Of a DNA stretch of 64,000 bases, positions 19,501-28,876 are shown one piece after another (position 1 is the first letter of the stretch; the number at the start of each line of letters is the position of its first letter). Position numbers and translations under genes: made by a program. The stretch comes from Myxococcus stipitatus DSM 14675 (GTDB lineage: Bacteria > Myxococcota > Myxococcia > Myxococcales > Myxococcaceae). Location: positions 1,798,001-1,862,000 of the forward strand of contig NC_020126.1 in the NCBI RefSeq assembly GCF_000331735.1, given 5' to 3'. Below the pieces are notes generated by a model. The model saw nothing but the letters and a program-made list of their open reading frames with translations. It searched no databases and was not told the DNA's origin.

Positions 19501-20777
19501 CGCAGCTTCAATCCCAACTCCAGCAGCGCGAGGCTGCACTCGCGCAGCTGCGCGCGGAGCACGACGAGGCACGCAAGTCCCTCGAGTCGCTGCACGCGGA
19601 GAAGTCGAAGCTGGAGGCAGACTCCGCGGAAGAGCGAGTCCGCGCGGAGCGGGAGCGCCAGGAACTCGAGGAGCGAGGGCATCGCGAAGCGGAAGAGGCC
19701 GCCGCGCAGGCGAGGGCCGCGCTGCTCCCGTTGGAGGCCCCGCCGGGCCGTCCCGAGCTGGCCGTCTCGCGCAGTGGCAGCGTGACGCAGGAAGGCCTGT
19801 CCCGTCTGGTGCTCCGACTCTGTGAGGCGCGGATGGAGGTGCGCCTCGAGTTGAAGGTGATGAACGCGCTGCGCGTGCTGTGGCTGCGAGATGGCGCGCT
19901 GGTGGGAGCCGTCTCGTCCGCCTCGGGAGAGTCGCTGGTCGACCGGGCCCGCGCGGATGGCCTCATCGACGCGAGGCAGGAAGGCGAGCTCCGGCTCGTG
20001 CGCAGCGCCACCACGGGCGCCTTGCTCGACGCGCTCCGAGGCCGAGGCTACCTGCGCGAGTCCGAGTCCGTGCCCCTGGTGCAGCGCTACACGGAGCAGG
20101 TCTTCCTCGACGCGTTGTCGGAGCCCTCCACGCTGTACCGCCTGGTGCAGGAGCCGGCGCCGCACGAGGTGGCGCTCGCCGCGGCCACGCGTCCGCCGCT
20201 GTACCTGCTGGCCGAGGCCCTGCGCAACACGCTGACAGGAGAGTCCCTGCTGGAGGCCGCGGGAAGCCTCCGGGCGCGCGTCACGCGAGGTGAGCTGCAT
20301 CTGTCACCCGATGACTTCGGCCTGCCGACGAGAGACCTCCAGCTGTTGTCCCAGGTGGATGGCGAGCACACGCTGGAGGCGCTGTTGTTGGGGGCGGGGG
20401 TTCCGCAGGACGCGGCCCTGAAGGCGCTCTCGGTGGCGAGGACGCTGGGGCTCATCACGCTCCAGCCCTCCAACATCGAGGACCCGGACGCCTTCCCGCC
20501 CGAGCTGGATGTGCGTCGGCTCGAGTCGAAGTTCGACGAGATTCAGGACGCGGACTACTTCACCGTGCTGGGGCTTGCGCGCACGGCGGGCGGTGAGGAG
20601 GTCAAGCGGGCCTACGAGCTGCTCGCCGCTGAGTTCCACCCGCTGCGCTTCGCGGGTCATCCGGACCCGGCGCTCCAGCACCGCGCGCAGCAGATTCGCA
20701 GCGTGTTGTCGGAGGCGGCGCAGGCGCTCGGAGACGACCGGTTGCGAGCCGAGTACGCGCGCAGCCTGCTCGACTGA
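13521..20777 (+). CDS. Giant pseudo-receiver / repeat / coiled-coil / DUF4388-like / J-like protein
   Basis: 2418 residues. Residues 1-120 resemble a response-regulator receiver ([18 protein letters not shown]), but the phosphoryl Asp position reads LIVLAPGV and the Lys-Pro pair is missing, so it should not be phosphorylated in the usual way. Residues about 334-650 are Ala/Asp/Gly/Ser repeats with an AWSAE core. Residues 650-1225 are acidic and low in complexity. Residues about 1228-2070 form a long coiled coil rich in Glu, Ala and Arg. Residues about 2085-2330 resemble DUF4388 ([20 protein letters not shown]). Residues about 2344-2418 resemble a J domain ([20 protein letters not shown]) with FHPLRF in place of HPD. 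The layout recalls AglZ and FrzS (receiver plus coiled coil), but the C-terminus is different. A polar or cytoskeletal scaffold role is inference. Confidence 0.88.
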   Translation: MGAPVLLVHDDIATIAAVRRLLTRSGHEVILATSAADALIAYGYHLPALIVLAPGVESGRGRLVLEELLQHPDGKTARVLLLGESIAGFSAPVAPLPLDGTNFVALVDSVLRAPSEADAWHVLENRTLVGVGGEEGRGGEDAEAWHATAPGAVAGDATLANALFGDLAPLHQADWELAAMTREERTARAEEQQLRSTLDVRAALEQANQEAAAAALASSQSALAGGGEDWGAAAVGGGSEGFDGSALPAGEVFRAEGDSGGDVPEGEAGSAGGEYGGDEDAADSRAGDASEAARGWGESTAAGMQHAEDSGAEHSWSAESTASGTPDTDAAGDAQSWGAEADASGADAASDAQAWNAEGDASGADAASEQQAWSAEADVSGADAASDAQAWSAESGTHGANAASEQQAWSAEGDASGANAASEQQAWSAEGDASGANAASEQQSWSAEGDASGADAASEQQGWSAEGDASGTYDANAASDAQAWGAEGDASGTYGADAASDAQAWDAEGSASGTHDVTAASDAQAWGADASISHGADASSDAQAWSAEAGASIAHGADASSDAQAWSAGADASGTHDADASGVAQGWGGEADASAAHGADTASEQQAWSTEAGASIAHGADASGDAQGWSAERNPATEDGAAASGDTQSWSPEAQASSSPDSGPSSDAQGWADEANPSGVHGADAQAWGDERNPANEYGADVSASTQAWSPEGNPADSHGADASDGSQGWSADDDAAGPDTRAWSAESHLASEYSAAASPGDSSQQAWNEEGQSASEHGAGAHAWGAERESTTSDAVDTSAGYATEGADAHEGFAPGALTPDPFEAAGLQDSGGDGSTAEAMDAAAVDAAYGAEAPFERSTGSTGDVFSQGFSNAMAEGGGASGPSTVLYGVNSPEVAALAEWRAASAGAEAEQEPLPVGKLAWTEEPVSVPVSRPVALAPRLGEEGFFDVDAPEPSHDDALSAAEAELAAMRGDGPRVAEPLDSGAWTELPPDPEVETALTGGGSEGALVAEPRETPPVAESEPDAPAEEESLPASPWDVLEAELQAKVREEDGAETSAEDDSPRPEAPLATEDTTPWANLKPSRETPVFGMVLSEAGTDSIQHAVASSSVEQALEPEAPVAFLDEGSEDPRGSAIANVPPASPSMDVSAGWFDAEPEAALPVQPSASEGWFDSNAEGATEEASSPADSLTLMEETPEQGFDSNEPDATTTSIGEEPPPAESTVSQEDFERQLEEAHERVHTLKDSLEQEAGLRQDAERRLESLQSRLDGLEEEHSREATLRAEVEHQLEDERVKGERQRREFDAELEMARRREADLDLRSGTEVGVLREELSGLQTRLVEAESRVEAETRARAEVEATAKATLERIDAREQDFIELRTLLDAVKTEATELGRERVEALEKGALQAKDALLARDDAQERADQEGLARAQAQSRLVELESKLQQLELENEEAETRAAAATQALKEIELRFESEAAGRVDAETRAESEVRERRGLEARVKSVEVALVEAEARTGAEALARAEVEARAAAVEAARVELESRLKTESRARAEAEAQWELESRAREEAEARAESEGRAREEAESRAKAEVHALAELESQAASESRERLEEAVQARAEAEARAESESKLRADAELLAELESQSRTEAEETAKSEAKLRAEAEVLAELEAQARTEAEEKAEAESKRRAEAEAKAELEALARAEAEERAESEAKLRVEAEEKAEAEAKRRGEAEARAASEAKERTASETRAELTASESEESEARAESEAKLRAEAEARAEAESQQRAEAEARAEAESRQRAEAEARAEAESRQRAEAEARAEAESQQRAEAEARAEAESKLRADAEAKAALESQARAEADEQTESESQRRAEAEARVEAESKLRAEAEARSASAEQQRVAAEARAESESKRSESAEARAQAEAAVRAEAEARALKAQQAQSEAEAKAKTEGRHRTALEVRLDVEARQRAEAESRIAEQTQARSEAESRLQSESARFTEQLTQLQSQLQQREAALAQLRAEHDEARKSLESLHAEKSKLEADSAEERVRAERERQELEERGHREAEEAAAQARAALLPLEAPPGRPELAVSRSGSVTQEGLSRLVLRLCEARMEVRLELKVMNALRVLWLRDGALVGAVSSASGESLVDRARADGLIDARQEGELRLVRSATTGALLDALRGRGYLRESESVPLVQRYTEQVFLDALSEPSTLYRLVQEPAPHEVALAAATRPPLYLLAEALRNTLTGESLLEAAGSLRARVTRGELHLSPDDFGLPTRDLQLLSQVDGEHTLEALLLGAGVPQDAALKALSVARTLGLITLQPSNIEDPDAFPPELDVRRLESKFDEIQDADYFTVLGLARTAGGEEVKRAYELLAAEFHPLRFAGHPDPALQHRAQQIRSVLSEAAQALGDDRLRAEYARSLLD
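14530..15420. repeat. In-frame AWSAE repeats, core unit 54 bp
   Basis: Tandem units within the giant gene. The best-preserved copies, 14755-14930, are 54 bp (18 residues, [18 protein letters not shown]) and nearly identical in DNA. Later units are lengthened by a few residues, reaching about 60-66 bp. The frame is kept throughout, and base differences fall mostly at third positions or in the ASGA segment. Confidence 0.85.
18817..19030. repeat. 42-bp coiled-coil repeats (14 residues, two heptads)
   Basis: Five near-identical 42-bp units coding [14 protein letters not shown]. Fourteen residues is exactly two heptads, so adding or losing units leaves the coiled-coil register intact. The surrounding 17.9-19.3 kb is built of more diverged versions of the same E-A-R pattern. 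Confidence 0.85.
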
Positions 20778-20836
20778 GAGAGGGGGCGGCCCGGCCAGGG
20801 TTGCCCCTCCGGGCGCGGGGAGTTAAGAGGGCACCC

Positions 20837-21364
20837 ATGGTCCGCGACATCCTTATCTGGCCCGACCCCATCCTGAAGCAGAAGGCCAAGCCGGTGACGA
20901 AGGTGGATGACTCCATCCGCGCGCTGGTGAAGGACATGTTCGAGACGATGTACGCCGCCGACGGCGTGGGGCTCGCGGCGCCGCAGGTGGGCGTGCTCCA
21001 GCGCGTCATCGTCCTGGACACGACGCCGCGCCAGCCCGACGCCAAGCCCCTGGCGATGATCAACCCGGAGCTCATCGCGCTCGAGGGTGAGACGACCTAC
21101 ACCGAGGGCTGCCTCTCCATCCCCGGTGAGTCGGAGGACGTGGACCGCGCGGCCGTCGTCACGGTGAAGTACCTGGACGTGGACGGCAACGAGCAGACGT
21201 TGCGCTGCGACGAACTGCTGGCCATCGCCGTGCAGCACGAGACGGACCACCTGAATGGCACCGTCTTCGTGGACCACGTCTCGACGTTGAAGCGCGAGTT
21301 CATCCGCAAGCGGATGAAGCGCCTCAAGGCTTCGCGCGAGCAGCCGCCTTCGGCTTCGCGCTAG
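20837..21364 (+). CDS. def: Peptide deformylase
   Basis: 175 residues. Removes the formyl group from the N-terminal methionine of nascent proteins. The three family motifs are present: GVGLAAPQVG (about residues 43-52), EGCLSIPG (about 94-101, Cys ligand) and QHETDHLNG (about 135-143, the HExxH metal site). The ATG at 20837 puts the VRDILIWPDPIL start at the usual place. The C-terminal 25 residues, rich in Lys and Arg, run on into the region that also codes the end of nth on the other strand: the two genes overlap by 41 bases, end to end. Confidence 0.96.
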   Translation: MVRDILIWPDPILKQKAKPVTKVDDSIRALVKDMFETMYAADGVGLAAPQVGVLQRVIVLDTTPRQPDAKPLAMINPELIALEGETTYTEGCLSIPGESEDVDRAAVVTVKYLDVDGNEQTLRCDELLAIAVQHETDHLNGTVFVDHVSTLKREFIRKRMKRLKASREQPPSASR

Positions 21365-22037
21365 ACGCCGCCACGCCCTTCTTGGGGCACAGGTCCGCGA
21401 CGACGCAGCGTGGGCACTCGGGGGAGCGGGCGAAGCACGTCCGCCGCCCGTGCCACACCAGGAGCTGGTGGCCCATCATCCAGCGCTCCGGAGGCAGGAC
21501 GGCCTGCATGTCCTTCTCGACCTTGTCCGGGTCCTCCTGTGTCGTGAAGCCGAGCCGGTAGGCCAGCCGCTTCACGTGGGTGTCGACGGGGAAGGCGTTG
21601 TCGCCGCCCAGGTGGATGCACACGACGCCCGCCGTCTTGCGGCCGACGCCGGGGAGCTCGGAGAGCAGCTCGCGTTGCAGGGGCACTTCTCCCTGGTGTT
21701 GCTCCATCAGGATTTTCGCGGTCGCGACGATGTTCTTCGCCTTGGCACGGTACAGTCCGCACGTGCGGATGAAGGGCTCCACGTCCGAAGCTTGGACCGC
21801 CGCGTAGTCCCGCGCCGTGGGGAATCTCTGGAACAAAGCGGGGGTGACCATGTTGACCCGCTTGTCCGTGCACTGGGCGGAGAGCATCACCGCGACCAGC
21901 AACTGCAAGGGGGATTGGTAGTCCAGCTCGATGCGAGCGTCGGGCATGGAGGCTTCCAGGCGCTCCATGACCTTCACCGCGCGTTCACGCTTGGCTGCTG
22001 CAGTCTCACGTCCAGGCACGCGGCCGTTGTATGTCAC
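21324..22037 (-). CDS. nth: Endonuclease III (DNA glycosylase/AP lyase)
   Basis: 237 residues from a GTG. Base-excision repair of oxidised pyrimidines. Seen: MLSAQCTDKRVN, the helix-hairpin-helix LPGVGRKTAG carrying the catalytic Lys (near residue 126-135), the VDTHVKRLAYR segment with the catalytic Asp, and a [4Fe-4S] cluster in the exact C-x6-C-x2-C-x5-C spacing (CFARSPECPRCVVADLC, about residues 201-217). The C-terminal Ala/Lys-rich tail lies over the end of def. Start codon by family alignment to the E. coli enzyme's N-terminus; a leader region of 48 bases separates it from ltaE on the other strand. Confidence 0.96.
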   Translation of the reverse strand: MTYNGRVPGRETAAAKRERAVKVMERLEASMPDARIELDYQSPLQLLVAVMLSAQCTDKRVNMVTPALFQRFPTARDYAAVQASDVEPFIRTCGLYRAKAKNIVATAKILMEQHQGEVPLQRELLSELPGVGRKTAGVVCIHLGGDNAFPVDTHVKRLAYRLGFTTQEDPDKVEKDMQAVLPPERWMMGHQLLVWHGRRTCFARSPECPRCVVADLCPKKGVAASSAKPKAAARAKP

Positions 22038-22085
22038 CCCTGCCGTGCCCCCAAGTCCTGGCTGTCACCACCTCGTGGGAGAACC

Positions 22086-23111
<1,026 letters not shown>

Positions 23112-23198
23112 CGCGTCGTCGAGGCTGCGCCCGGGCTCTGGCCCCGCGGTCTGGGGGCGCCGAGCCCCCTTCCGGAGCGTGGTAGACTCGGGAGCGCC

Positions 23199-24176
23199 GT
23201 GCGTCGACTCCCCCTTCTTGCCCTCGTCAGCGTCTGTGCCTGCTCCTCGACCCGCTCGGGGCAGAAGATGAGCTTCGACGAGGTCTACGACACGTCGGAG
23301 CCCGCCCCCTCCGAAGCGCGTCCCCCGCCGGTGCGTGGGAGCGAGGAGCCGCCTCCGCGCCGGCGTGTGCGAGTGGCCGCGCCGGAGCCCTCGGACGAGC
23401 TGCGAGACGCGCTGGTGTCGTTCTCGAGGCGCTCGAAGGCGCATCGCCGGAAGGTGGCTCGGGGCGGGCCCATGCCGCTGGGGCAGGTGGAGGGCTGGGA
23501 GGCGATGAACGGTGTGCTGGACGCGTTCCTCGCGCGGGGGGTGGAGCGTACGGACGCACGCGACGTGGAGCGGGCGCGGACGGTCCTGGAGGCCGAGCTG
23601 GAGAAGGACGGCCGGACGTACGGCGACATGCCCGGGGCGTTGGCGGAGGCGGTGGTGTTGCGGGTGGGGCGGCTGGCGGTCCGCATGTCGGAGCTGCGCC
23701 GCCTGGTGCAGCCCGCGGACGTGGACGGGCTGCCTCGGCTGGCGTGGCCGGTGGACCCGGTGACCATCACCAGCGTCTTCGGTCAGCGCTGGCACCCGAT
23801 TCGAGGCGAGCAGCGGCGGCACCTGGGCGTGGACCTGGCGGCGCGGCAGGGGCAGGTTGTCTACACCGCCGCGAAGGGCGTGGTGCTGCGGGCGGGCTGG
23901 AACGGCGACCATGGCCTCCAGGTGGAGGTGCAGCACGATGGGCGCTGGCTGACGCGCTACAGCCACCTGTCCCGGGTGTTGGTGGAGCCGGGGGAAATCC
24001 TGGAGCGAGGCCACGCGGTGGGCCTGGCCGGAGAGACGGGGCTCGCGACGGGGGTCCACCTGCACTTCGAGCTGTGGCGGGATGGGCAGGTGGTGGACCC
24101 CTTGGACGCGCTGGGCGACGAAGGGGAGGAAGGGCCCTCGATGCCGCCCGTGGCTCGGGGTGTGACGGGGATGTGA
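23199..24176 (+). CDS. M23 family peptidase, lipoprotein
   Basis: 325 residues from GTG. Residues 1-16 form a lipoprotein signal with Cys following SVCA. After a Pro/Arg-rich linker and a helical region (about residues 65-190) comes the M23 (LytM) domain: HLGVD (about 208, the HxxxD pair) and HLHFEL (about 288, the second His pair of the zinc site), with GQRWHPIRGEQ before them. All four zinc-related positions of an active enzyme look present. It probably hydrolyses peptidoglycan cross-bridges, or activates an amidase, from a membrane-tethered position. It ends against the HU gene with a hairpin between. Confidence 0.9.
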   Translation: MRRLPLLALVSVCACSSTRSGQKMSFDEVYDTSEPAPSEARPPPVRGSEEPPPRRRVRVAAPEPSDELRDALVSFSRRSKAHRRKVARGGPMPLGQVEGWEAMNGVLDAFLARGVERTDARDVERARTVLEAELEKDGRTYGDMPGALAEAVVLRVGRLAVRMSELRRLVQPADVDGLPRLAWPVDPVTITSVFGQRWHPIRGEQRRHLGVDLAARQGQVVYTAAKGVVLRAGWNGDHGLQVEVQHDGRWLTRYSHLSRVLVEPGEILERGHAVGLAGETGLATGVHLHFELWRDGQVVDPLDALGDEGEEGPSMPPVARGVTGM

Positions 24177-24190
24177 GGCCCGCAACGCAT

Positions 24191-24222
24191 CAGGGGCGCC
24201 ACCCGAGGAGGTAGCGCCCCTG
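24191..24222. terminator. Shared terminator of M23 gene and HU gene
   Basis: CAGGGGCGC at 24191-24199 and GCGCCCCTG at 24214-24222 form a perfect 9-bp stem with a 14-base loop, placed between two convergent genes. There is no T tract on either strand. Confidence 0.65.
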
Positions 24223-24285
24223 AAGGGCTCAAGGTCCACGGCGAGTCCCTGGGACGCCGCGGCGTGGACCGAGGGAGTCTGCTGA

Positions 24286-24555
24286 CTACAGCGAGTTCTT
24301 GAGTTCCTTGGCCGGGCGGAAGCCGATGGTCTTCGACGCCTTGAGCTTCATCATCTCGTTCGTCTGCGGGTTGCGAATCTTCCGGGCCTTGCGGGAGCGA
24401 ACAGACCAGGTGCCGAAGCCGGGGTAGCTGAAGCGCGCATCCTTCTTCACCGCCTTGCCGATGTTGGTGAAGACGATGTCGAGGATCTGCGCCGCCGACT
24501 TCTTGGTGAGACGTGTCTGCGCCGCCACCACCTCGACGAGCTCTGCCTTGGTCAT
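24286..24555 (-). CDS. HU-family DNA-binding protein
   Basis: 89 residues. Histone-like dimer that bends and compacts DNA. The start MTKAELVEVVAAQTRLTKKS and the DNA-binding beta-arm with ARKIRNPQTNEMMKLKAS are typical of HU/IHF. YPGFGTWSVRSRKARK and FRPAKELK fit the signature region of the family. The ATG at 24555 follows the strong ribosome site GGAGGGGCGTA. The frame continues upstream but without a sensible start. The Asn-Pro wedge that intercalates in DNA is present in RNPQTNE. It lies alone on its strand with its own promoter (24607-24636). Confidence 0.93.
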   Translation of the reverse strand: MTKAELVEVVAAQTRLTKKSAAQILDIVFTNIGKAVKKDARFSYPGFGTWSVRSRKARKIRNPQTNEMMKLKASKTIGFRPAKELKNSL

Positions 24556-24881
24556 TACGCCCCTCCGTCCTGCGTTGTCTGGCCTTGATTGCGCGAAAGC
24601 CAACCGGTGGTAACAAATCGCTCTTTTCCCTGTCAATGCTGAGTGCGTTCCGAGGCCGGAAAATCGGCCTCCGGACGAAAAGTTGGCTCGGTGAAACACC
24701 GGGCGTAGACAGAGGGAGAAATCCGCGCTCGAGACATGGGGACGGCAAGCGGAAACATCGCGGCGAAAGCAATCTGGCTGATCGTCATTGAAAGAAAGTC
24801 TTTGTGATTTCGATCATTTGGCGTGTGTGGCTGATCGCACGCGGCGCGGCCTGGCGGAGATGGACTACGATTCCCGCTCCC
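24556..24881. other. 326-bp intergenic region between HU and beta-helix lipoprotein starts
   Basis: Divergent non-coding region and the most A+T-rich stretch nearby, particularly 24775-24835. It carries the HU promoter on the minus strand. For the plus strand I see no convincing -35/-10 pair. A small open frame from 24804 in frame with the lipoprotein has no signal-like start and is treated as leader. Confidence 0.6.
24607..24636 (-). promoter_or_regulatory. Sigma-70-type promoter of HU gene
   Basis: On the minus strand TTGACA (24636-24631) is followed after 18 bases by TACCAC (24612-24607), which is preceded by TG one base away (extended -10). The -35 is a perfect consensus match. It lies about 50 bases before the start codon. 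Confidence 0.65.
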
Positions 24882-26642
24882 GTGCGCTTCCGAACGTTTC
24901 CGACGCTGCTGATCCTCCTGCTGGGGGCCTGCCGGAGTGGCGGGGCCTCCGGGGAATCCGTTGTCGCGCCCTGGCCGGAGGCCCTCCGGACGGAGGTCTG
25001 GGTGGACGTGGCGGCGGCGGGGGAGGGGGAGGGGACGCGGGAAAGACCCTGGGGCTCGTTGCGCGACGCCCTGGCGCGTCCGGGTCCACTGACGGTGTAC
25101 CTGGCTGCCGGAGAGTACCTGGGGTCCATCGAGGTCTCCGGTGACGTCCGGTTGGAGGGGCAGGGCGCGGCGACGGTGTTGGGTGGGGCGGGGGTGAGGG
25201 TGGCTGGGGAGGGCCGGGTGGTGCTTCGGAATCTGAGCGTGCGGGGAGGTGGGTGGGGCGTCGAGGTGTCGGGCGGAGGACAGGTTCAAGTGGAGCGGGT
25301 GGGCTTCGTGGGGCAGCGCGAGGGGGCGGTGCGGGTGACGTCCGGAAGGTTCGAGGCGGCGCAAACGCGCTTCGAGACCTCGGGAGAGACCGTGGGCGTC
25401 CTGCTGGACGGCACCGTGGAGGACGGGGCCGCACGAGCGGGGACTCAGGAGGCGCCGGCGCCACGGGATGCGCGACAGGTCAGGTCGAAAAGGGCACAGG
25501 GTGAAGCGGCGGCGCGCGTAGGGGCGAGGGATGCGCCAGTTCCACAGGATGCGCGACAACTCCCCTCAATGCGCGTGGTGGCGGGGGACGCGGCGCTTCA
25601 AGGAACTGCGTTGCCCACGGGATACACAGGTGGCGAGACCTCAGGTTGGTCCCCGAAGGAGGAACGGGGCCGCGGCCCAGTGAAGTCCTCCGGGCCACCT
25701 CGCCAGGAGGCCTGGTTGTCGGGCGTGACCTTCACGGGCCCCTTCCGGCGCGCGGTCCGAATCCGAGGTCCCGAGGCTCGCGCAACACTGAAGGACATCC
25801 GCTTCCTGGGCGCGGTGACCGCGGTAGGGATGGACGGCGGGCACGCCGAGATTCGTCACTCGGTCGCGGAGGGGCACCAAGGCACTGCGTTCTCGGTGGT
25901 GGAGGGCGTCATGTCCCTGGAGGACGTGCGGGCGAGAGGCCACGAGGTGAGTGTCTCCGCCATGCGCGTGCCTCGGCTCGAGGTTCGCGGCCTCCTCTCC
26001 GTGGGGGCCACTCGTGCGGGGCTGAGCGTCGGTGCATCGACGGGCGTCCTGCTCGAAGACGTGGTGGTGCGTGACAGCGGCAGCCACGGAGCACTTCACT
26101 TCTCGGGCTCGGAAGTGAAGGCACGGCGCCTGCGCGTGGAGGGCGCCACGGAGTACGGAGTCGTCGCTGTAGGCGGAAGCCTCGAACTGCGCGGCATCAC
26201 CGTGGCAAGCGTGCGTTCGAACGATGGCATCACCGGAGAGGGCCTGCACCTGCGTCAGGTTCGCGCGGAGGTGGAGAACGCGGTCGTGCGAGAGACCGCG
26301 GGCGCGTGTGTCTTCGCGGCGCAGAATGCGCGAGTCGTGTTGCGAGACGCGGAGCTCAGCCGCTGCGGCCAGTCAGCGCTCGCGGTGGACACCCGTGCGC
26401 GTCTGGATGCGACAGGTGTTGAAGCACGAGGCACCCAGGAAGCAGCCCTCGCGGCGATGGCGGGAGGCGAGCTGCGAGTGGATGCGCTCATCGCGCGAAA
26501 GACTCGGCGGGGGCTCGTCTCCGTCGAGTGCACGGGCGACACCCGAGTGAAGCTGGGGCGCGTGCACACGGACGATGACCGAGGCATGGCTGCACCGTGC
26601 GTGGAGCGCCTCGCGACCGAGGCCGTGCCAGGCCCGCGCTGA
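24882..26642 (+). CDS. Parallel beta-helix repeat lipoprotein
   Basis: 586 residues from GTG at 24882, chosen because RFRTFPTLLILLLGAC then gives a standard lipoprotein signal with lipobox LGAC. A second frame-compatible start at 24804 would give an implausible N-terminus. The mature part has short repeating strands such as VRLEGQGAATVLGG, VVLRNLSVRGGGWGVEVSGGG and VRAEVENAVVRETAG, typical of right-handed beta-helix proteins of the pectate-lyase type or polysaccharide-binding surface proteins. About residues 183-236 break the pattern with a duplicated, charged and Pro-rich insert. No catalytic Asp/Arg set was identified, so binding rather than cleavage is possible. It converges on the hydrolase with a 4-base gap. 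Confidence 0.8.
   Translation: MRFRTFPTLLILLLGACRSGGASGESVVAPWPEALRTEVWVDVAAAGEGEGTRERPWGSLRDALARPGPLTVYLAAGEYLGSIEVSGDVRLEGQGAATVLGGAGVRVAGEGRVVLRNLSVRGGGWGVEVSGGGQVQVERVGFVGQREGAVRVTSGRFEAAQTRFETSGETVGVLLDGTVEDGAARAGTQEAPAPRDARQVRSKRAQGEAAARVGARDAPVPQDARQLPSMRVVAGDAALQGTALPTGYTGGETSGWSPKEERGRGPVKSSGPPRQEAWLSGVTFTGPFRRAVRIRGPEARATLKDIRFLGAVTAVGMDGGHAEIRHSVAEGHQGTAFSVVEGVMSLEDVRARGHEVSVSAMRVPRLEVRGLLSVGATRAGLSVGASTGVLLEDVVVRDSGSHGALHFSGSEVKARRLRVEGATEYGVVAVGGSLELRGITVASVRSNDGITGEGLHLRQVRAEVENAVVRETAGACVFAAQNARVVLRDAELSRCGQSALAVDTRARLDATGVEARGTQEAALAAMAGGELRVDALIARKTRRGLVSVECTGDTRVKLGRVHTDDDRGMAAPCVERLATEAVPGPR
25428..25589. repeat. Tandem 27-residue duplication inside the beta-helix lipoprotein
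   Basis: Two copies of 81 bp, 25428-25508 and 25509-25589, share the pattern A-A-R-x-G-x-x-(E/D)-A-P-x-P-x-D-A-R-Q-x-x-S-x-R. They are Arg- and Pro-rich and unlike the Gly/Val strands on both sides, so they probably form a surface loop. Confidence 0.75.
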
Positions 26643-26646
26643 AAAC

Positions 26647-27762
26647 TCAGGAAGACGCCTCAGGAGTCCACGAGGTCGCATGCGCCACCAACCACTCACG
26701 GATGACGGGATACACCTCCGTGGGAGCGCCGCTGCCGAACATGAGGTCTCCGTGCCCGTAGTCCTGCACGTCTCCTCGGTCCTTCCCGAACACATGAAGG
26801 GCGCGGTCCTGGGCCGTGATGAGGTCGAACTGGCTCTTCAGGTTCTCCGAGGTGGCGAGCCGGTCCGCGCTGCCGCCCATGACGAGGATGGGGATCTCGA
26901 GGCGGCTGATGCCCGCGCGCCAGTCCTGAGTGCGGTCGAACGAGCGGAACGCGTCGTGCTCAATCCAGTCCTGGAACTGGAGCAGGACCTTGCGGCTCAT
27001 GGACGACATCATGTTCGCGGAGACCTGCCGCTGGATGCGCGGCGGGATGTGCTGCGGATTCACAATCAGGTCCGACAGGGGAAGTGTCACGTAGCCCAGG
27101 AATGGCGCAAGGCTCGCGCTCATCCACTCCTGCCGGAAGCGTGCGGGCCATGCGGCGCGAACTCCCATGGAGATGAGCATGCGCAGGAAGGGCTCCGACT
27201 TGAAGTGCACCGGAGACCCGAGCGCCATCAACCCCGCGAGCTTCGCGCCCTCGGGGCCTTGCGCCATCGCATACCCCACCAGTCCCCCAAGCGAGTGGCC
27301 CAGCCAGAAGGCGCGCTTCGCACCGGTCTCCTTCAGCGCCAGCTCCAGCAGTGCGGGGGCGTCCTGGAAGACGTGGTCATCGATGCTGAAGTCCGTGTAT
27401 CGACGGCCACGTGGCGGAATCCGTGAGTGTCCCGTGCCACGCCACTCGACGCTGAAGCAGTCGAAGCCCGCTTCGGCCAGGTAGTGGGCCACCGAGTACG
27501 GCGGCTCGAAGTCGAAGGTGTACCGGTTCGCCGCCAGCCCGTGGCACAGCAGCACCGGCTCCTCGAAGCGTCGCACCGGAGCGCGCCGGACATGAACCGT
27601 CAATTCCCACCCATCCGCGCACCGTGCCTTGAGGGCCTGGGGCAGAGGTGTTCGCAGTCGGTACCAGCGCCGAACCAGGACGACCCAGAGGACATTCCCC
27701 AGCACGGCCACGAGGCCAGCGACCAGCACCCACACGACCCAGCGCCAGTCCTCCATCCGCAT
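26647..27762 (-). CDS. Membrane-anchored alpha/beta hydrolase
   Basis: 371 residues. The start at 27762 follows GAGGAGGAGC. An N-terminal helix of about 24 hydrophobic residues (WVVWVLVAGLVAVLG) anchors it. Then comes the alpha/beta fold: oxyanion segment LLCHGLAANR, WRGTGHSR, nucleophile elbow GHSLGG, the Asp loop MGGSADRLA and the catalytic His in YGHGDLM. The catalytic triad is intact. The long insertion between nucleophile and Asp and the His loop resemble lipases and the PHA synthase-like hydrolases. The substrate is probably an ester or thioester, perhaps lipid, but this cannot be decided. It is divergent from pssA with 95 bases between. Confidence 0.88.
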   Translation of the reverse strand: MRMEDWRWVVWVLVAGLVAVLGNVLWVVLVRRWYRLRTPLPQALKARCADGWELTVHVRRAPVRRFEEPVLLCHGLAANRYTFDFEPPYSVAHYLAEAGFDCFSVEWRGTGHSRIPPRGRRYTDFSIDDHVFQDAPALLELALKETGAKRAFWLGHSLGGLVGYAMAQGPEGAKLAGLMALGSPVHFKSEPFLRMLISMGVRAAWPARFRQEWMSASLAPFLGYVTLPLSDLIVNPQHIPPRIQRQVSANMMSSMSRKVLLQFQDWIEHDAFRSFDRTQDWRAGISRLEIPILVMGGSADRLATSENLKSQFDLITAQDRALHVFGKDRGDVQDYGHGDLMFGSGAPTEVYPVIREWLVAHATSWTPEASS

Positions 27763-27857
27763 GCTCCTCCTCGTCGTCGAATAAACCCTGCTAAGGTTCG
27801 TCCACCCGCCGTCCTGCTGCCAGGAACTCACGGGCATCAGAGGAAGTCGAGGGAGCA

Positions 27858-28715
27858 ATGAAGTTACGGAAATTGATGTTCGTGCTGCCGAACCTCTTCA
27901 CTGTCACGTCCATCTTCTGTGGCTTCTACGCCCTCACGTTGTGCGCCGGGGAAGCAGGACCCGTCCAGCTCTACCAGGCCGCACTGGCCATCTTCTTCGC
28001 GATGTTCTTCGACGGTTTCGATGGTCGCGTCGCGCGGCTGACGAAGACGCAGAGCGACTTCGGCGTTCAGCTCGACAGCCTGGCGGATGTGGTCTCCTTC
28101 GGGGCGGCCCCCGCGCTGCTGGTCTACAAGTGGGCGTTGGCTCCGCTGGGCTTCGTTGGGTTGTTCATCTCCTTCGCGTTCGCCGCGTGTGGTGCGCTGC
28201 GGTTGGCGCGCTTCAACGTGTTGGCGGCGCGCAATCCGCATGGAGGCGGGGGCCGCTTCTTCGTGGGCCTTCCGATTCCCCTCGCCGCGGGCATGCTGGT
28301 GTCCGTCATCATCTCGCACCATGCGGCGTCCCAAGGTGAGCCGCTGCGCGAGTCGGCCTACGTGCCCGTCGCCGTGGCGGTTGCGGGCTTGTCGCTGTTG
28401 ATGGTGTCGACCGTGCGCTACCGCACGTTCAAGGACACGCGGCCCAGCCGCAAGAGCGCTGCGGTGTTCATGCTGATGGTGCTGGGCGGTGTGGGCATCG
28501 CGACGCAGTACCACCCGGCATGGTTGCTGGTGGCGTTCTGTGGTGCCTACCTCGCTTTGGGGCTGGTCGAGTCGGCGGTGCAGGTGCGCAGCCATCTGGC
28601 GGCGCGCAAGGTCGCCGCGGGCTCCGTGGCCGCTGCCGCCGTCATCGACGACGAGGACGAAGAGGAGTCCGAAGACGGCGAGGACCCGCGGAACGACGGT
28701 CCCGCGTTCAGCTGA
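27858..28715 (+). CDS. pssA: CDP-diacylglycerol--serine O-phosphatidyltransferase
   Basis: 285 residues. Makes phosphatidylserine, precursor of phosphatidylethanolamine, the main myxobacterial phospholipid class. It carries the CDP-alcohol phosphotransferase motif DG-x2-AR-x8-G-x3-D-x3-D, seen as DGFDGRVAR, G, LDSLAD at about residues 51-77. Six or more hydrophobic segments span the inner membrane. GAGGGAGCA precedes the ATG. The acidic C-terminal tail of about 20 residues (DDEDEEESEDGED) is unusual for the family and may be a regulatory or soluble extension. A hairpin follows the stop. Confidence 0.93.
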   Translation: MKLRKLMFVLPNLFTVTSIFCGFYALTLCAGEAGPVQLYQAALAIFFAMFFDGFDGRVARLTKTQSDFGVQLDSLADVVSFGAAPALLVYKWALAPLGFVGLFISFAFAACGALRLARFNVLAARNPHGGGGRFFVGLPIPLAAGMLVSVIISHHAASQGEPLRESAYVPVAVAVAGLSLLMVSTVRYRTFKDTRPSRKSAAVFMLMVLGGVGIATQYHPAWLLVAFCGAYLALGLVESAVQVRSHLAARKVAAGSVAAAAVIDDEDEEESEDGEDPRNDGPAFS

Positions 28716-28757
28716 GCCGGCGCGCGCCGGCGAGGAGCCCCGTCCCGACTCCATGAG

Positions 28758-28784
28758 GGAGGCCCGGTTCAAGGCGGGGCCTCC
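28758..28784 (+). terminator. Hairpin after pssA
   Basis: GGAGGCCC at 28758-28765 and GGGCCTCC at 28777-28784 form an 8-bp perfect stem with an 11-base loop. A CCGGCGCGCGCCGG palindrome lies directly after the stop (28717-28730). There is no T tract, so a Rho-dependent or weak intrinsic terminator. Confidence 0.5.
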
Positions 28785-28876
28785 AGGCTGGCGGGGGTGC
28801 TGGCCGGTCGAGGAGGAAGCAGGGAGGTACTTCCGTCCGTGCCCAGGCCGTCGGCTGCCGCTAGGATGCGCGCCCC

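Noticed and set aside
17694..20300. Antisense open frame of 868 codons over the coiled-coil region
   Set aside because: Repetitive Leu/Gly/Phe/Arg text mirroring the repeat DNA. No start context, no domain.
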